Source: an uncultured Gammaproteobacteria bacterium
Lineage (GTDB): Bacteria > Pseudomonadota > Gammaproteobacteria > Ga0077536
Direction: 5' to 3'
Assembly: GCA_903866355.1 (NCBI GenBank)
Contig: CAIPNE010000714.1
Span: forward strand, 85,614 to 149,613
DNA length: 64,000 bases
Part shown: positions 23,417-32,525 of the stretch, piece after piece
Position numbering within the stretch: the first letter of the stretch is position 1
Layout: each line of letters opens with the position of its first letter
Notes under the pieces: model-generated
The model's input: only the letters and a program-made list of their open reading frames with translations
What the model was told of the DNA's origin: nothing
The model's database searches: none
Position numbers and translations under genes: made by a program

Positions 23417-26400
23417 TTATTTGAAGAAGAGCAGTGAGTCACTGCTGGGATCATTGGCTGCAATCCGGTTGGTCTGGGCGGTGCGCTGACCACTTCCCAG
23501 TCCGCGAGGAATGCTGGTCCCGCGAGAAACAGCAGCGGAACGCTGACGGTTGGCCGCAGAGCGGTCAACATCGTTCTTGGCTTCAAGAAGCCGGGTACGG
23601 TCCACCACAGTGGCGTGCCGCATGGTCTGGAACCGGGCGATCAGCTTCCACTTCTCGCTGGACGGAGCCAGACCGGCGTTGATGTATGCCTCAGCGCAAC
23701 GAACCGCCGCGACTGCATCAGCCGTCCGATTGGACGTTTTCTCGCCGCCGCCGGGTGCCCAGAACTGTGAATCCGTGCTGAGGTCGGGATCGGCAAGATT
23801 GTCACCGGCATTGCTGCCGTAGTCAGACAAGTCGTACTGGCTTGCCTGAGCGTCGGCGTCGGTGACATCTTTGACGGGAGCTTCCACGTCGGCGCGTGCC
23901 ATAGGCGCTGCGGTTTCCAGCGACTCATTGGCTTTGCGATTCATGGTGGCCTCCCTTGTGGTTTCAGCCTTTCTGGCCTCAACCAGAACCTTTTCCAGGG
24001 TGGGGAACAGATTGCCCAGCGGAACTCCGGTGGCGCGGATGTAGCGAGCGGCCTCACGCCGGATGAAGTTGGCGTTGCCATGCTGGCGAGCCGTCTTTCC
24101 GGTCGAGCGAGCGAGCCAGTCATCGAAGGCGGCGAAAGCATGAATGCTCGCATCCTTCGGCTGAGTGGCGACGTTGTCCAGAGCGATGGAGTCGAAGTCG
24201 TCGCCCTTCAGGGACTGATCGTCGGTACCCGACAGGTCGGGGTTGACGGTCGTCGGCTCCACGATGTTGTCGCCTGCGAGGAAGCGCCGGAAACCCTGCT
24301 GCGTCGGACGCACACCGGCTTGGCGGCACAGCGAGGCGTACTTGTTGGCGGCGGCGTGCTGAGGACCAGAAGGAGCAGTCGGCTCTCCGACCGTCACATC
24401 AATCGGGCCGAATGTGCTGCCTCCGGTGTAGGGGTTGACAGCATCCGGACCAGCGGTGTCGAGGCTATGCTCGCCAGCCACCTTCTTCTGACGCAGACGA
24501 GCCAGTGCGGCAGCATCACGCCGAAGCTGATCGGTCCCACGCTGAACGCGGGCGACGAGAGTGTTCTCCGTGTTGGAAATGGAGTCACCGACAGTCGGGT
24601 TCACCAGTGCCTCTTCGGCAGGGGTCTGGCTCAGGAAGATCTCTTCCTGCGCACCCTGGTCATTGCGACCGTAGGGGCCACCATCGACGTGACCACTTTC
24701 GTCGGCATGCAGACGGCGACCACGGGATGCGACCTTCCCGCGTTCGGACAGGTTAATTCCCATGGAACGTCCTTTCTGTATCCTTCGTTCTTTCTTTTGC
24801 GAAGCGGTGTTTCTCACAGGGCGCTTCTTCCCTTTGGACGGTCGAGTCCAAAAGTTTTCTGTCGTACCTTGAATGAAATAGTCGATGCTGCCGGGGTCAG
24901 AGGGATCGCAGCCGTTCTTTTTGCAGAACTCCACATATGCCTGCTGGTCATCTTTGGCCGTGCGATAACGAGCTTCGATTTGGGGCGGCACGCTGGACGG
25001 ATTGACCGGCTGCTCTTCCTCTTCGTACTCTTCTTCCGGTTCACCTTCGGCGTAGGGCTGGCTTTCTGCACCCATGTCGCCACCCATCGACGGATCAACA
25101 GGACCGCCGCCGTACAGTTCCGACTCTGCATAGGCCAGATCGCCTTGTGCCTGGTTGAGCAGAGCGAGTTCCTGCTCCGGTCCCATTTGACCCAGGTTGG
25201 GGTCCAGTGCAGGCTGGCCCATCGACGGATCGCCGCCCATCATCGACGGATCAACAGGAGCGCTGCCCATGTCCTCCGCGTAGCGATATCGGGGCATTTT
25301 TCTTCCTCCTTTGCGGGTCGGGATGCCGACCTCTTCAACATCCTCAACCCGCCGGTCGGCGTCGAGGCCCGCATCTTCCTGGGCACGGTCTAGCCGCTTA
25401 GCCTGGTCGAAGTCAGGGGTGCTTAACTCTTCGGGAGAATCCACATAGTGGTGGAAGTCGTCGCTTCCGTCGTCCTCCGACTGCTCGCGCAGAGTGTCAA
25501 TATCTTCGGGAGCTTCAGTTTCCCCCCAGGCATAGCGGCGATTCGCGGCACGCATGATGTTGTTTCCTCCCGGCTGATACCAGATATGAACGTGATCCAT
25601 GTGGTCTTGGGTTGCGTTTCCGGTATTACCGGCGCTGTAGGGGCTTGGATCGGCTCCATTCCCGTAGCCGTAAACTTGGTTATTCCAGATCAACCCATGC
25701 ACATTAGGATCTTGAAGAGCCTGTTGCAGAACTCTGTCACCCGACTCAATATCGGGCACCATCACGTCGAGGGCACCGTTTTGATGCTCGCCATACTGGT
25801 CTGCTTCATGGTCACCGACAGTGAACCCTTGGTTTTCCCAGTGCGGCATCATCGAATGGGCAAAGTCTCTAGCGCTGCCGTCTCCGGTAACTCCACCACC
25901 GCTGCTGCTGCTACCGCCTCCACCGCCGCTAGTCCCGCCTCCACTGGACGATCCACCACCACCACCACCAGGATTGACCCAGCCTTCGCCGGGGGTGAGG
26001 TTGTACTGCGTCGGGGCTGACGGCATTCCTGTCATGTCACCCGGCGTCAGATCCTTCATGGTGGACATGGTCTTGTTTTCGTCTTCTTCATAAGCGGCTG
26101 CATACCGCCGCAAAGCATGGCGCTTAGCCATGTCGTAGCCTTGCTCGTACCGACCGCGAACGAAGTCTGCTTCTTGAGAGTTAAGGCCCTTTAATGCATC
26201 GGCCACATCGGGGTTTTCGTCGGCAGTATCCGAATCACCCCGGTCGTATGCTTGCCGACCGATATCTGACCAATCAACTTCAGAAGCACGATTAGCCGTC
26301 AGGAACTCAGGCTGAACCCGCAGGAACTCACGGAGCTTGCGCAGCCTCTTGTCCCTCTCCAGGTCGTCCAAGATCCTGTCAGGAATACTGCGCCGGTTCT

Positions 26401-27373
26401 TCTTCTTCTCCAGCCGCTTCTTCTCTTTAGCGTCGGCTAAAGCAAGCTCTTCGCGGGTGGGGATGTAGGACTGCTTCTTGTTCCACGCCAACGTCTTGAA
26501 GGCTTGCGGGTCGGAGCTTCCCGTTGTGCTGTTCTTGTCTTCGATGAAGGTGCCGGAAACGGGTTCGGTCGCCATGGTAAAGGCCCGCGCCGGATTCATT
26601 CCCCCACCAGCGATGCCACTGTCCAATGGCTGCGGCTGGAAGTCGCCGTATCCGGCATCAAACCCGCCGCCCCTCATGGGGTCGATGGTGTCGGGGTCGA
26701 TGTCGCCAATTTGCTCGCCGTGGCGACGATTAGCCACCACGACACGGCTGACCACAGCAGTTTCGTCAGCAGGATCGAACACATAGCTGAGTTCAAAGAA
26801 ACCCAGCTTGAAACAGTTCTCGTAAACCAGCGTTGGCTCTCCGGTTTTGGCGTGCCGCAGCGTCTCACCTTTGTGATGCTTAACGTGGTCGCACATATCG
26901 GAGATATCGGTGGCTTTATTGTCGCAAACAGAACACTTCGTGAACCCGGCTTCGACGCCCATAGAGACGGAGTCCATGCCGCCTTCATGGATTTCCTTAG
27001 CGAGCTTGGGGAAGCGAACAGCGTCGATTTCCTGAATGACCTCGACGTATTTGTCATTACCGGCTTCGCGGTACCTAGCGGCAACCACCCGGCCACGGGC
27101 CTTTTCTGGATCAAAGTTCTGGTGATTGACGAACACCGGCTTGCCCAGGAATGTGCGGAAAGACTTCTTCAGTTCCTCGCTGGGCCACGCATCGTAGTTC
27201 TGATTGATCCGCGCACTGATCGCCCGCACCTGGGTGTAGATCATCCCCGGCTGCATCTTGAAGTCGTCAATGACGGCGGCGTAGCGCCCTGTATAGGACG
27301 CCACAAGCTGCCGCACGCCATTATCGGTCAGACCGCGTGAGGCCGCAGCGCTGTACCGCATAGTCGCCGTCAC
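23417..27373 (-). CDS. Prohead protease fused to a large multidomain virion protein
   Basis: The 1318-residue protein starts with GTG. Residues 40-230 look like a prohead maturation protease: FLGKPVFVNHQNFDPEKARG with His84, then GGMDSVSMGVEAGF with candidate catalytic Ser135 or Ser137. A zinc-like CSVC...CDHVKHH insertion follows at residues 147-167. Residues 464-497 are a Gly/Ser linker. Residues ~498-600 match the ARB-07466-like hydrolase fold by pattern, ending DHMDHVHIWY, with earlier GDHEADQYGEHQNGALDVMV. The rest is acidic and low-complexity, with scaffold-like helices near the C-terminus. It directly precedes the capsid genes. Protease-scaffold fusions are known; the inserted hydrolase-like domain is unusual. 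Confidence 0.75.
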   Translation of the reverse strand: MTATMRYSAAASRGLTDNGVRQLVASYTGRYAAVIDDFKMQPGMIYTQVRAISARINQNYDAWPSEELKKSFRTFLGKPVFVNHQNFDPEKARGRVVAARYREAGNDKYVEVIQEIDAVRFPKLAKEIHEGGMDSVSMGVEAGFTKCSVCDNKATDISDMCDHVKHHKGETLRHAKTGEPTLVYENCFKLGFFELSYVFDPADETAVVSRVVVANRRHGEQIGDIDPDTIDPMRGGGFDAGYGDFQPQPLDSGIAGGGMNPARAFTMATEPVSGTFIEDKNSTTGSSDPQAFKTLAWNKKQSYIPTREELALADAKEKKRLEKKKNRRSIPDRILDDLERDKRLRKLREFLRVQPEFLTANRASEVDWSDIGRQAYDRGDSDTADENPDVADALKGLNSQEADFVRGRYEQGYDMAKRHALRRYAAAYEEDENKTMSTMKDLTPGDMTGMPSAPTQYNLTPGEGWVNPGGGGGGSSSGGGTSGGGGGSSSSGGGVTGDGSARDFAHSMMPHWENQGFTVGDHEADQYGEHQNGALDVMVPDIESGDRVLQQALQDPNVHGLIWNNQVYGYGNGADPSPYSAGNTGNATQDHMDHVHIWYQPGGNNIMRAANRRYAWGETEAPEDIDTLREQSEDDGSDDFHHYVDSPEELSTPDFDQAKRLDRAQEDAGLDADRRVEDVEEVGIPTRKGGRKMPRYRYAEDMGSAPVDPSMMGGDPSMGQPALDPNLGQMGPEQELALLNQAQGDLAYAESELYGGGPVDPSMGGDMGAESQPYAEGEPEEEYEEEEQPVNPSSVPPQIEARYRTAKDDQQAYVEFCKKNGCDPSDPGSIDYFIQGTTENFWTRPSKGKKRPVRNTASQKKERRIQKGRSMGINLSERGKVASRGRRLHADESGHVDGGPYGRNDQGAQEEIFLSQTPAEEALVNPTVGDSISNTENTLVARVQRGTDQLRRDAAALARLRQKKVAGEHSLDTAGPDAVNPYTGGSTFGPIDVTVGEPTAPSGPQHAAANKYASLCRQAGVRPTQQGFRRFLAGDNIVEPTTVNPDLSGTDDQSLKGDDFDSIALDNVATQPKDASIHAFAAFDDWLARSTGKTARQHGNANFIRREAARYIRATGVPLGNLFPTLEKVLVEARKAETTREATMNRKANESLETAAPMARADVEAPVKDVTDADAQASQYDLSDYGSNAGDNLADPDLSTDSQFWAPGGGEKTSNRTADAVAAVRCAEAYINAGLAPSSEKWKLIARFQTMRHATVVDRTRLLEAKNDVDRSAANRQRSAAVSRGTSIPRGLGSGQRTAQTNRIAANDPSSDSLLFFK

Positions 27374-27376
27374 CGA

Positions 27377-30300
27377 CTAGCCCTCCAGGTAGTGGGTTCC
27401 CCGAAGGTCAAGACCGGGGAGATTGCGGGCACCCTGCGGGTGCGCTTCGTCCATCAACTCTTGCTGCTCAGCCAGCGAGTAAACCCGGCCAGCCGTACGC
27501 AGGAAGCCTTGTGCAGCGTTGGCTATAGCGTCGTCGCTATAACCGCCGCCAGATATGGCACCGCCGCCTAAGGCTGTGTTGCCGATGTTGGCCTGGAACT
27601 GACGGACGATGTCGGAGCCGTCGTCGTAAGCCGCCTGCTTGGGCTGAACCTTGTAGTTGATGAGGTCGCTTTCCGGCTCATCCAACAGGTCGATGTAGTC
27701 GTGGTGGTTGTCCCACTCTTCGCTGGTGGAGAACCAGTCCTTACGAGACGGACCACTGCCTGCAAACGCGGGATCAACAGCACTGGAGTCATCGTTGAAG
27801 TTGCTGAGTTGGGAATCATCACCGTCTGCTACGACGCCTGCGGTAAGCAGGCCAGAAATACCGTTGCCGATAGCAGATCCGATGCCGGATGCAATGGGAC
27901 CAAGGGTTTGGGTAACCATCGGTAGGACAGCACCGCCGACATCCTGCAAAATCGGCATTACATTGTTGAGAAAGAAGTCGCCGTCTAGTCCGCTACCCAC
28001 TCCGCTAGTGGAATTGGCATTCTGCGGAAGATCTTCTTCCAGCTTCTTGCCGCCGTCAGACTGAACCGGCTGCTGCGGCTGACTCCGGTTGTTGAAGTTG
28101 TCCGTCGTGATCTGAGGAAGAGGATCTACCCCACTAGACGGTGGGCCGGTAGGGGCCTGCTGCTGTGGCTGCTGAACAGGAACGGCTGGCTGCTGAGCGG
28201 CAGGCTGCTGCGGTTCGCCCGCCCCACTCAAGGCACCCAGATCTTCGTCTTCGTCGGCAAAAAAGTGACGGCTACCCTGGAATTGAGTCAGGCCAGGATT
28301 GCCAAGGGGTTGCCCTCCAGTGCCGGGTATCGCCGTATTCTCAAGGCCCGCCGAAGGCGTCGGGGGCATAGAGAAGCTGGTGCTGTTCGGCGGGCCAGGA
28401 TCGGGGGCGTAGTCAGAAATCCCGTCAGCCGGGGCTGGGCCAGGGGCTGGAGGAACGCCTGGAGTTCCCGACGTAGGTGCAGAGCCACCAGGCTCAACCG
28501 GAGGCGGCTGGGTTCCTGTGTCGGGCGAATCAGCCGTTGCCGCCGGGGCACCGGGGATCTTCAGGGTGTCGTCGGCAAAGATCAAATCTTTGTTGGTGAT
28601 CTGAGAGTTGCCACCCATCAGATCGTCAATGCCCACACCAGAACGCTCACTGATGCTGGTCAAGGTGTCACCGGACTGAATCTTGTAGTCACCGGCCCCA
28701 ATGGCATCTTTGTTGCCGTTGGGGGACCAGTCGGAGCCACCGCCGCCACCACCGGCTGCGCCACCGCCACCAGTGCCAACGGGGGTTTCAGTCGCCGTGT
28801 TCTTGACCTCCGGACTACCACCGCCTAAATCCTTAAAAGCATCAGGATCAGAGCTTCCGGTTGGTGACGATGGAGCGTCTGGAGCGTCCTTGGGCTTGTT
28901 GTTGTAGTCGCCAGATCCTGTGGGGTTTAGCCGCGTAGGGGCGTCATCGTTATAGAACGGGTTCCGAAGGTCAAAGTTCTCCGTAAGAAAACCGTTGCCA
29001 TTGTCGCGCTCAAAAGGGGAGCGGGTGCTTTGGCCTATCCAGTCGAAAAGATCACCTACAGGATCGGGCTTCTCTGCGGTGCGCCGCATAGCGACGAACA
29101 GGCTGGCGTCGTAGCCACGATCACGAAGCTCGCTGACGATTTCGGAGACTTCATGGTTACGCTCAGCCATATTCCCGAAGTTCTCAGCCGCCGGTTCAGC
29201 GCTGAGGTCGCGGAGTTTTTTTAGTAGATTCTCGTCAGCGGTGTAGGTCAGAGCTTCCTTGCGCATGCTGAAGCGGACGATGGGGGTGTCCTCGTCGTCC
29301 AGCTTGCCGTGGTTCTTGGCCCAGGACTTATCGACCTTGGCAGCTTTCTCCTGCCACGCATCGGTCCACCCTGGCCGCTTGTTCCCCTGAGCCTGATCCT
29401 TCATCACCTGTGCCCAGATTTTTGCGGTCATAGGGTCTTCAGGGTCGATGCCGTGGTGGTCGGCCCACTCCAGAAACTGGTTGGTGGCGACACCGGCTGT
29501 GATCTGATCCGGCCCGGTGGTCTTGCGCTCGTCCTTCTCCACGTCGATGGAGGTCGGATCTGCCGGATCGGGGATGCGGTACAGATCCGGCGACAGCCGG
29601 TCGGGCTTCCCTTGTGAACGCAGCGTGGGGTTGTCGTGGCCGTTGCCACCCTCCCAGACCTCATTGGGGTCGAAGGTGTAGCCGTCTACGTCGTAGTTAC
29701 GCTGCGGACGCTCCGTGAAGTTGTCGTAGATGTAGTCGTAGACCTTTTTTGCATCTTCGGACGTAGGTTCGTCGTCAAGCTGAGACATGAAGGCGTCGGC
29801 TGACGGAAGATCCACCACGCCCATGTTCACGTCACTCACCCAGGACTTGTAGTCCTCCAGCACACTGCCGCCGCGAGAGAGGAATCGGTCGTACGCCGAT
29901 TCGGGGAGCATTTCCCCCCGTGCAGAAGCACCAGGCTTGGGGAGCGAGGCCCAATAGCTCTCTGCATTCGGGAACTCGCTTTGTGCCGCTTCCGGCTTCG
30001 CGTTGATTTCCTGCTGGTACCAGTCCTTGGCCTTCGGGTGATCCGGCGCAATGTTATGGACTCGCAGGAACGTCTCGTACGGCAGCTTGCCGTCTGGACC
30101 CAGAAGGTGTTCGTCGTAGGCCAGCTTCTGCGAATGCCGGGACCGCGAACTGGGGCTGACCACAGGCAAGCTGCGGCGCGGCTTATTCTTCTTCGGCAGC
30201 TTCTGCTGGCGGGGCCTGCCGGTCTGGTGGGCCGACTGCATGGTGAAGTACGCGGCAAGGCCGTGGCTGCACAGACGGCCAACGAAGGTCTTCTTGCGCC

Positions 30301-31834
30301 GGAATGCCCACTTACCCCACTCGCAGCCGCAATGCCATTGGTCGATGGAGTTCGACCCGGTCAAGCTGGCACCCTTGAAGATGACCACGTCGTAAGTGCC
30401 GTTGTCACCGACCACCGACGCCATGATCCTGTTGGGGGCCATGTCCTTGACCGTTACCGCGCCGGAAGTCTTGAGGCGCATCGCTTTGGTCCGCACATCC
30501 GACCACGCCGCCTCGCGGATCATCGGATCGGCTTCCACCAGATCCATGTACTGGCCGACGCGAGGGTCCAGGCCGGTAGCCGACTCAATGATGTAGGCGG
30601 TGCGCTGGATGAAGGTGACCGGATCGGTGCGGAACTGATTCAACGGATCATTGGCAGCAGCCCGGTGAATCGGCAGGTCGATGTACTTATCGCTCAAACC
30701 GGCAGGGCGCTCTACAGAAGAGTGCCTCCTATTCGGGGAGTGGCACCACTCGCAATGCTCTTCGCCGTCATCTTCACCGAAGTCGCAGCCGTGTGTGTAG
30801 CAGCCTTCGTCAAGGAAGGCTTGGTCATCGTCACTACCTGCCGTGACGTAGATCGGCTCGTAGTTGTGCAGTGCCCGGTCGAAGAGTTCTTCGTCTCCGA
30901 CATGCTTCTTGACATACTCTTCGTAGCGCTTCTGCTCGCGGGGGTCGTCAAACTTCGGGGCGGGATGGGCAGCCAGCCAGTCCTCATCGTCCCAGACCTC
31001 TACCTCGTTGGGCAGAAGCATTTCCGGCTCCGGAGCTTTGCGGTGCTTGCCGGGATAGGCGGTGTGAATGCTAGCTCCGCGCTGGTTGAACTTGTCCAGC
31101 AGGCCGTAGCCGTCTACGCCGTGGGTTTTCCCGTACAGATTGGCGGTGGCATCCTGGTCAGGCTGAAGGCCAGCCTGCTGTGCCCACTGAACGTAGTGAT
31201 TCATTGAGCCGGGGCGGGCGGTGCGGAGGCTGCCCTCGCGGAACGGAATTGCTTGGTGCATAGCCGGGATCGGATCGCCGTACTCATCAACGTGGCCCCA
31301 TGTGCCGTCCGACTCTTGAGTCAACTGCTCGCCGCACTCCTCGCAGCCAGATTCTGCCGACTCCCGGCTGCTGGTGGCGAACAGATGCGGGGCGGGGCCG
31401 GGGTAGGGGCCACCCTCTTCGCTCTCGCCGGTCACAGAGTTAGTCGGCGTCATCCGCTCTTCCAGATCTACGTCGTGATCCGGAGTGATGGTCTGATCTT
31501 CTTCGTACATCTCAGTCGGGTGCTGAGGCTCGTAGTCGTAAGGCAGGGTGGTGGACATCGACTCGTCCACGTCGCCTAGAGCGCCAGCGCGAGTTCGGGT
31601 CAGCCAGGTTTTGCGGGTGTCTTCCGGCTGCTCCAGAAGCTCCTGACGGTACCCCTCATAGTCAGGCTCTTCACCCTCGCTGGAGTCCTCACTGGCTGCA
31701 ATCTTCGTCTCGTCAATCCAGACGGAAAAGCCCTGACCGGCAACCTTGTACTGGGTACGGCCTCGCGTCGTCTCCGTATCGGTGACGGTACCGGGGCCGT
31801 GGGCAGTATGGACGGCGCTGCCGATTTTAAGCAT
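27377..31834 (-). CDS. Giant virion protein with SWIM-like zinc finger and LysM domain
   Basis: The 1485-residue product begins with a small beta domain (KIGSAVHTAHGPGTVTDTET). At residues ~496-527 it has CGCEWGKW...CSHGLA, matching the CxC...CxH pattern of SWIM zinc fingers. Additional Cys pairs occur near residues 160 (CEECGEQ) and 375 (CEWCHSPNRRH). At residues ~1048-1093 is a LysM domain (YKIQSGDTLTSISERSGVGI, ending FADDTLKIPG), which binds peptidoglycan. The remainder is Pro/Gln/Gly-rich low complexity. Between portal and protease genes it is probably an internal or vertex virion protein, perhaps involved in cell-wall attachment during entry. That role is inferred. Confidence 0.7.
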   Translation of the reverse strand: MLKIGSAVHTAHGPGTVTDTETTRGRTQYKVAGQGFSVWIDETKIAASEDSSEGEEPDYEGYRQELLEQPEDTRKTWLTRTRAGALGDVDESMSTTLPYDYEPQHPTEMYEEDQTITPDHDVDLEERMTPTNSVTGESEEGGPYPGPAPHLFATSSRESAESGCEECGEQLTQESDGTWGHVDEYGDPIPAMHQAIPFREGSLRTARPGSMNHYVQWAQQAGLQPDQDATANLYGKTHGVDGYGLLDKFNQRGASIHTAYPGKHRKAPEPEMLLPNEVEVWDDEDWLAAHPAPKFDDPREQKRYEEYVKKHVGDEELFDRALHNYEPIYVTAGSDDDQAFLDEGCYTHGCDFGEDDGEEHCEWCHSPNRRHSSVERPAGLSDKYIDLPIHRAAANDPLNQFRTDPVTFIQRTAYIIESATGLDPRVGQYMDLVEADPMIREAAWSDVRTKAMRLKTSGAVTVKDMAPNRIMASVVGDNGTYDVVIFKGASLTGSNSIDQWHCGCEWGKWAFRRKKTFVGRLCSHGLAAYFTMQSAHQTGRPRQQKLPKKNKPRRSLPVVSPSSRSRHSQKLAYDEHLLGPDGKLPYETFLRVHNIAPDHPKAKDWYQQEINAKPEAAQSEFPNAESYWASLPKPGASARGEMLPESAYDRFLSRGGSVLEDYKSWVSDVNMGVVDLPSADAFMSQLDDEPTSEDAKKVYDYIYDNFTERPQRNYDVDGYTFDPNEVWEGGNGHDNPTLRSQGKPDRLSPDLYRIPDPADPTSIDVEKDERKTTGPDQITAGVATNQFLEWADHHGIDPEDPMTAKIWAQVMKDQAQGNKRPGWTDAWQEKAAKVDKSWAKNHGKLDDEDTPIVRFSMRKEALTYTADENLLKKLRDLSAEPAAENFGNMAERNHEVSEIVSELRDRGYDASLFVAMRRTAEKPDPVGDLFDWIGQSTRSPFERDNGNGFLTENFDLRNPFYNDDAPTRLNPTGSGDYNNKPKDAPDAPSSPTGSSDPDAFKDLGGGSPEVKNTATETPVGTGGGGAAGGGGGGSDWSPNGNKDAIGAGDYKIQSGDTLTSISERSGVGIDDLMGGNSQITNKDLIFADDTLKIPGAPAATADSPDTGTQPPPVEPGGSAPTSGTPGVPPAPGPAPADGISDYAPDPGPPNSTSFSMPPTPSAGLENTAIPGTGGQPLGNPGLTQFQGSRHFFADEDEDLGALSGAGEPQQPAAQQPAVPVQQPQQQAPTGPPSSGVDPLPQITTDNFNNRSQPQQPVQSDGGKKLEEDLPQNANSTSGVGSGLDGDFFLNNVMPILQDVGGAVLPMVTQTLGPIASGIGSAIGNGISGLLTAGVVADGDDSQLSNFNDDSSAVDPAFAGSGPSRKDWFSTSEEWDNHHDYIDLLDEPESDLINYKVQPKQAAYDDGSDIVRQFQANIGNTALGGGAISGGGYSDDAIANAAQGFLRTAGRVYSLAEQQELMDEAHPQGARNLPGLDLRGTHYLEG

Positions 31835-31882
31835 GGGTGCTACCTCCTACCTTTTCTGGCAGGGCGTGGCAGCGGTTACAGG
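31832..31882 (-). promoter_or_regulatory. Repeated intergenic leader upstream of the 1485-residue gene
   Basis: On the minus strand CCTGTAACCGC is followed after ~30 bases by AAAGGTAGGAGGTAGCACCC and the ATG. The same two-part layout, with GCCCTGCC between the parts, occurs at 41419-41464 and related sites. Most likely a conserved translation-initiation leader. Confidence 0.55.
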
Positions 31883-31909
31883 TTTAGATCCTGGTGAGAA
31901 GCCCTTGCG

Positions 31910-32158
31910 TCAGGGCTTGTAATACACCGGAAGGCCGAAGAGTCCGGAGTCGGAATGCTCCCAAAATCTCTTCCAGCTACAGTGCAGGTTGTAGACCTCA
32001 GAGGCTAGGTCAGGGCTTTCCATTGGGCAGGTGACCATTTCTGTGCCCTCCCGCGCCGCCATAATCCCGTGCTGGTTCAGGTACTCCGATAGCGACACGG
32101 CCTGGTCGGCGCTGTCGGTTGGGAGAGTCATATAAAAGACGGAAACCTCTGACTTCAC
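31910..32158 (-). CDS. Small hypothetical protein (82 aa)
   Basis: GTG 32158, with AGAGG upstream, gives an 82-residue product with VFYMTLPTDSADQAVSLSEY and ending FGLPVYYKP. A downstream ATG would remove the first 9 residues and cannot be excluded. Helix and strand alternate. It lies between a 91-residue gene downstream of portal and the giant LysM protein gene. No family recognised. Confidence 0.55.
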   Translation of the reverse strand: MKSEVSVFYMTLPTDSADQAVSLSEYLNQHGIMAAREGTEMVTCPMESPDLASEVYNLHCSWKRFWEHSDSGLFGLPVYYKP

Positions 32159-32249
32159 TGGGCTGGGCCTCTCTTTTGTTGGGGGTCTGGGTCACCCTAA
32201 TCTAAGGGACTAGAGAGGCGCTAGATCTTGGATCGTTTTCAGGAAATGT

Positions 32250-32525
32250 TTATGGGGCAGTGCAGACTTCATCGCTGTCGATAGGGTAGTTCTTAGTGTC
32301 CCGAATGGTGGTGGTTACAGAGCGGGACACCCAGCCGTAGCAGGACAGGAACTCGTCCTCATCGAAACCGATTTCTTCGGCAGTTTTGCGCAAGACCTGG
32401 AGCAGTAACCATCGCTGCTGTTCGTCTTGAATGGGGTGCGTCCGGTATTCGTTCCATGCAACGGTTCCGTTGGGCAGGGATAGTCCGTACTCCGTACGGG
32501 CAGATATCACGTCGTCGTCACTCAC
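32250..32525 (-). CDS. Small hypothetical protein (91 aa)
   Basis: Starts with GTG overlapping the portal stop as GTGA, so translation is probably coupled to portal. The product is mostly helical (DEQQRWLLLQVLRKTAEEIG, then FDEDEFLSCYGWVSRSVTTT). A helical protein directly downstream of portal could be a head-assembly factor. Nothing more specific can be read. The 91 bases after its stop hold no gene and only a weak AT-rich stretch. Confidence 0.6.
   Translation of the reverse strand: MSDDDVISARTEYGLSLPNGTVAWNEYRTHPIQDEQQRWLLLQVLRKTAEEIGFDEDEFLSCYGWVSRSVTTTIRDTKNYPIDSDEVCTAP

Noticed and set aside
24080..25393. 437-residue plus-strand open frame
   Set aside because: Antisense to the protease fusion gene; Arg/His-rich composition is that of a shadow frame.
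29981..31207. 408-residue plus-strand open frame
   Set aside because: Antisense to the LysM protein gene; apparent hydrophobic segments come from the complementary strand of acidic codons.
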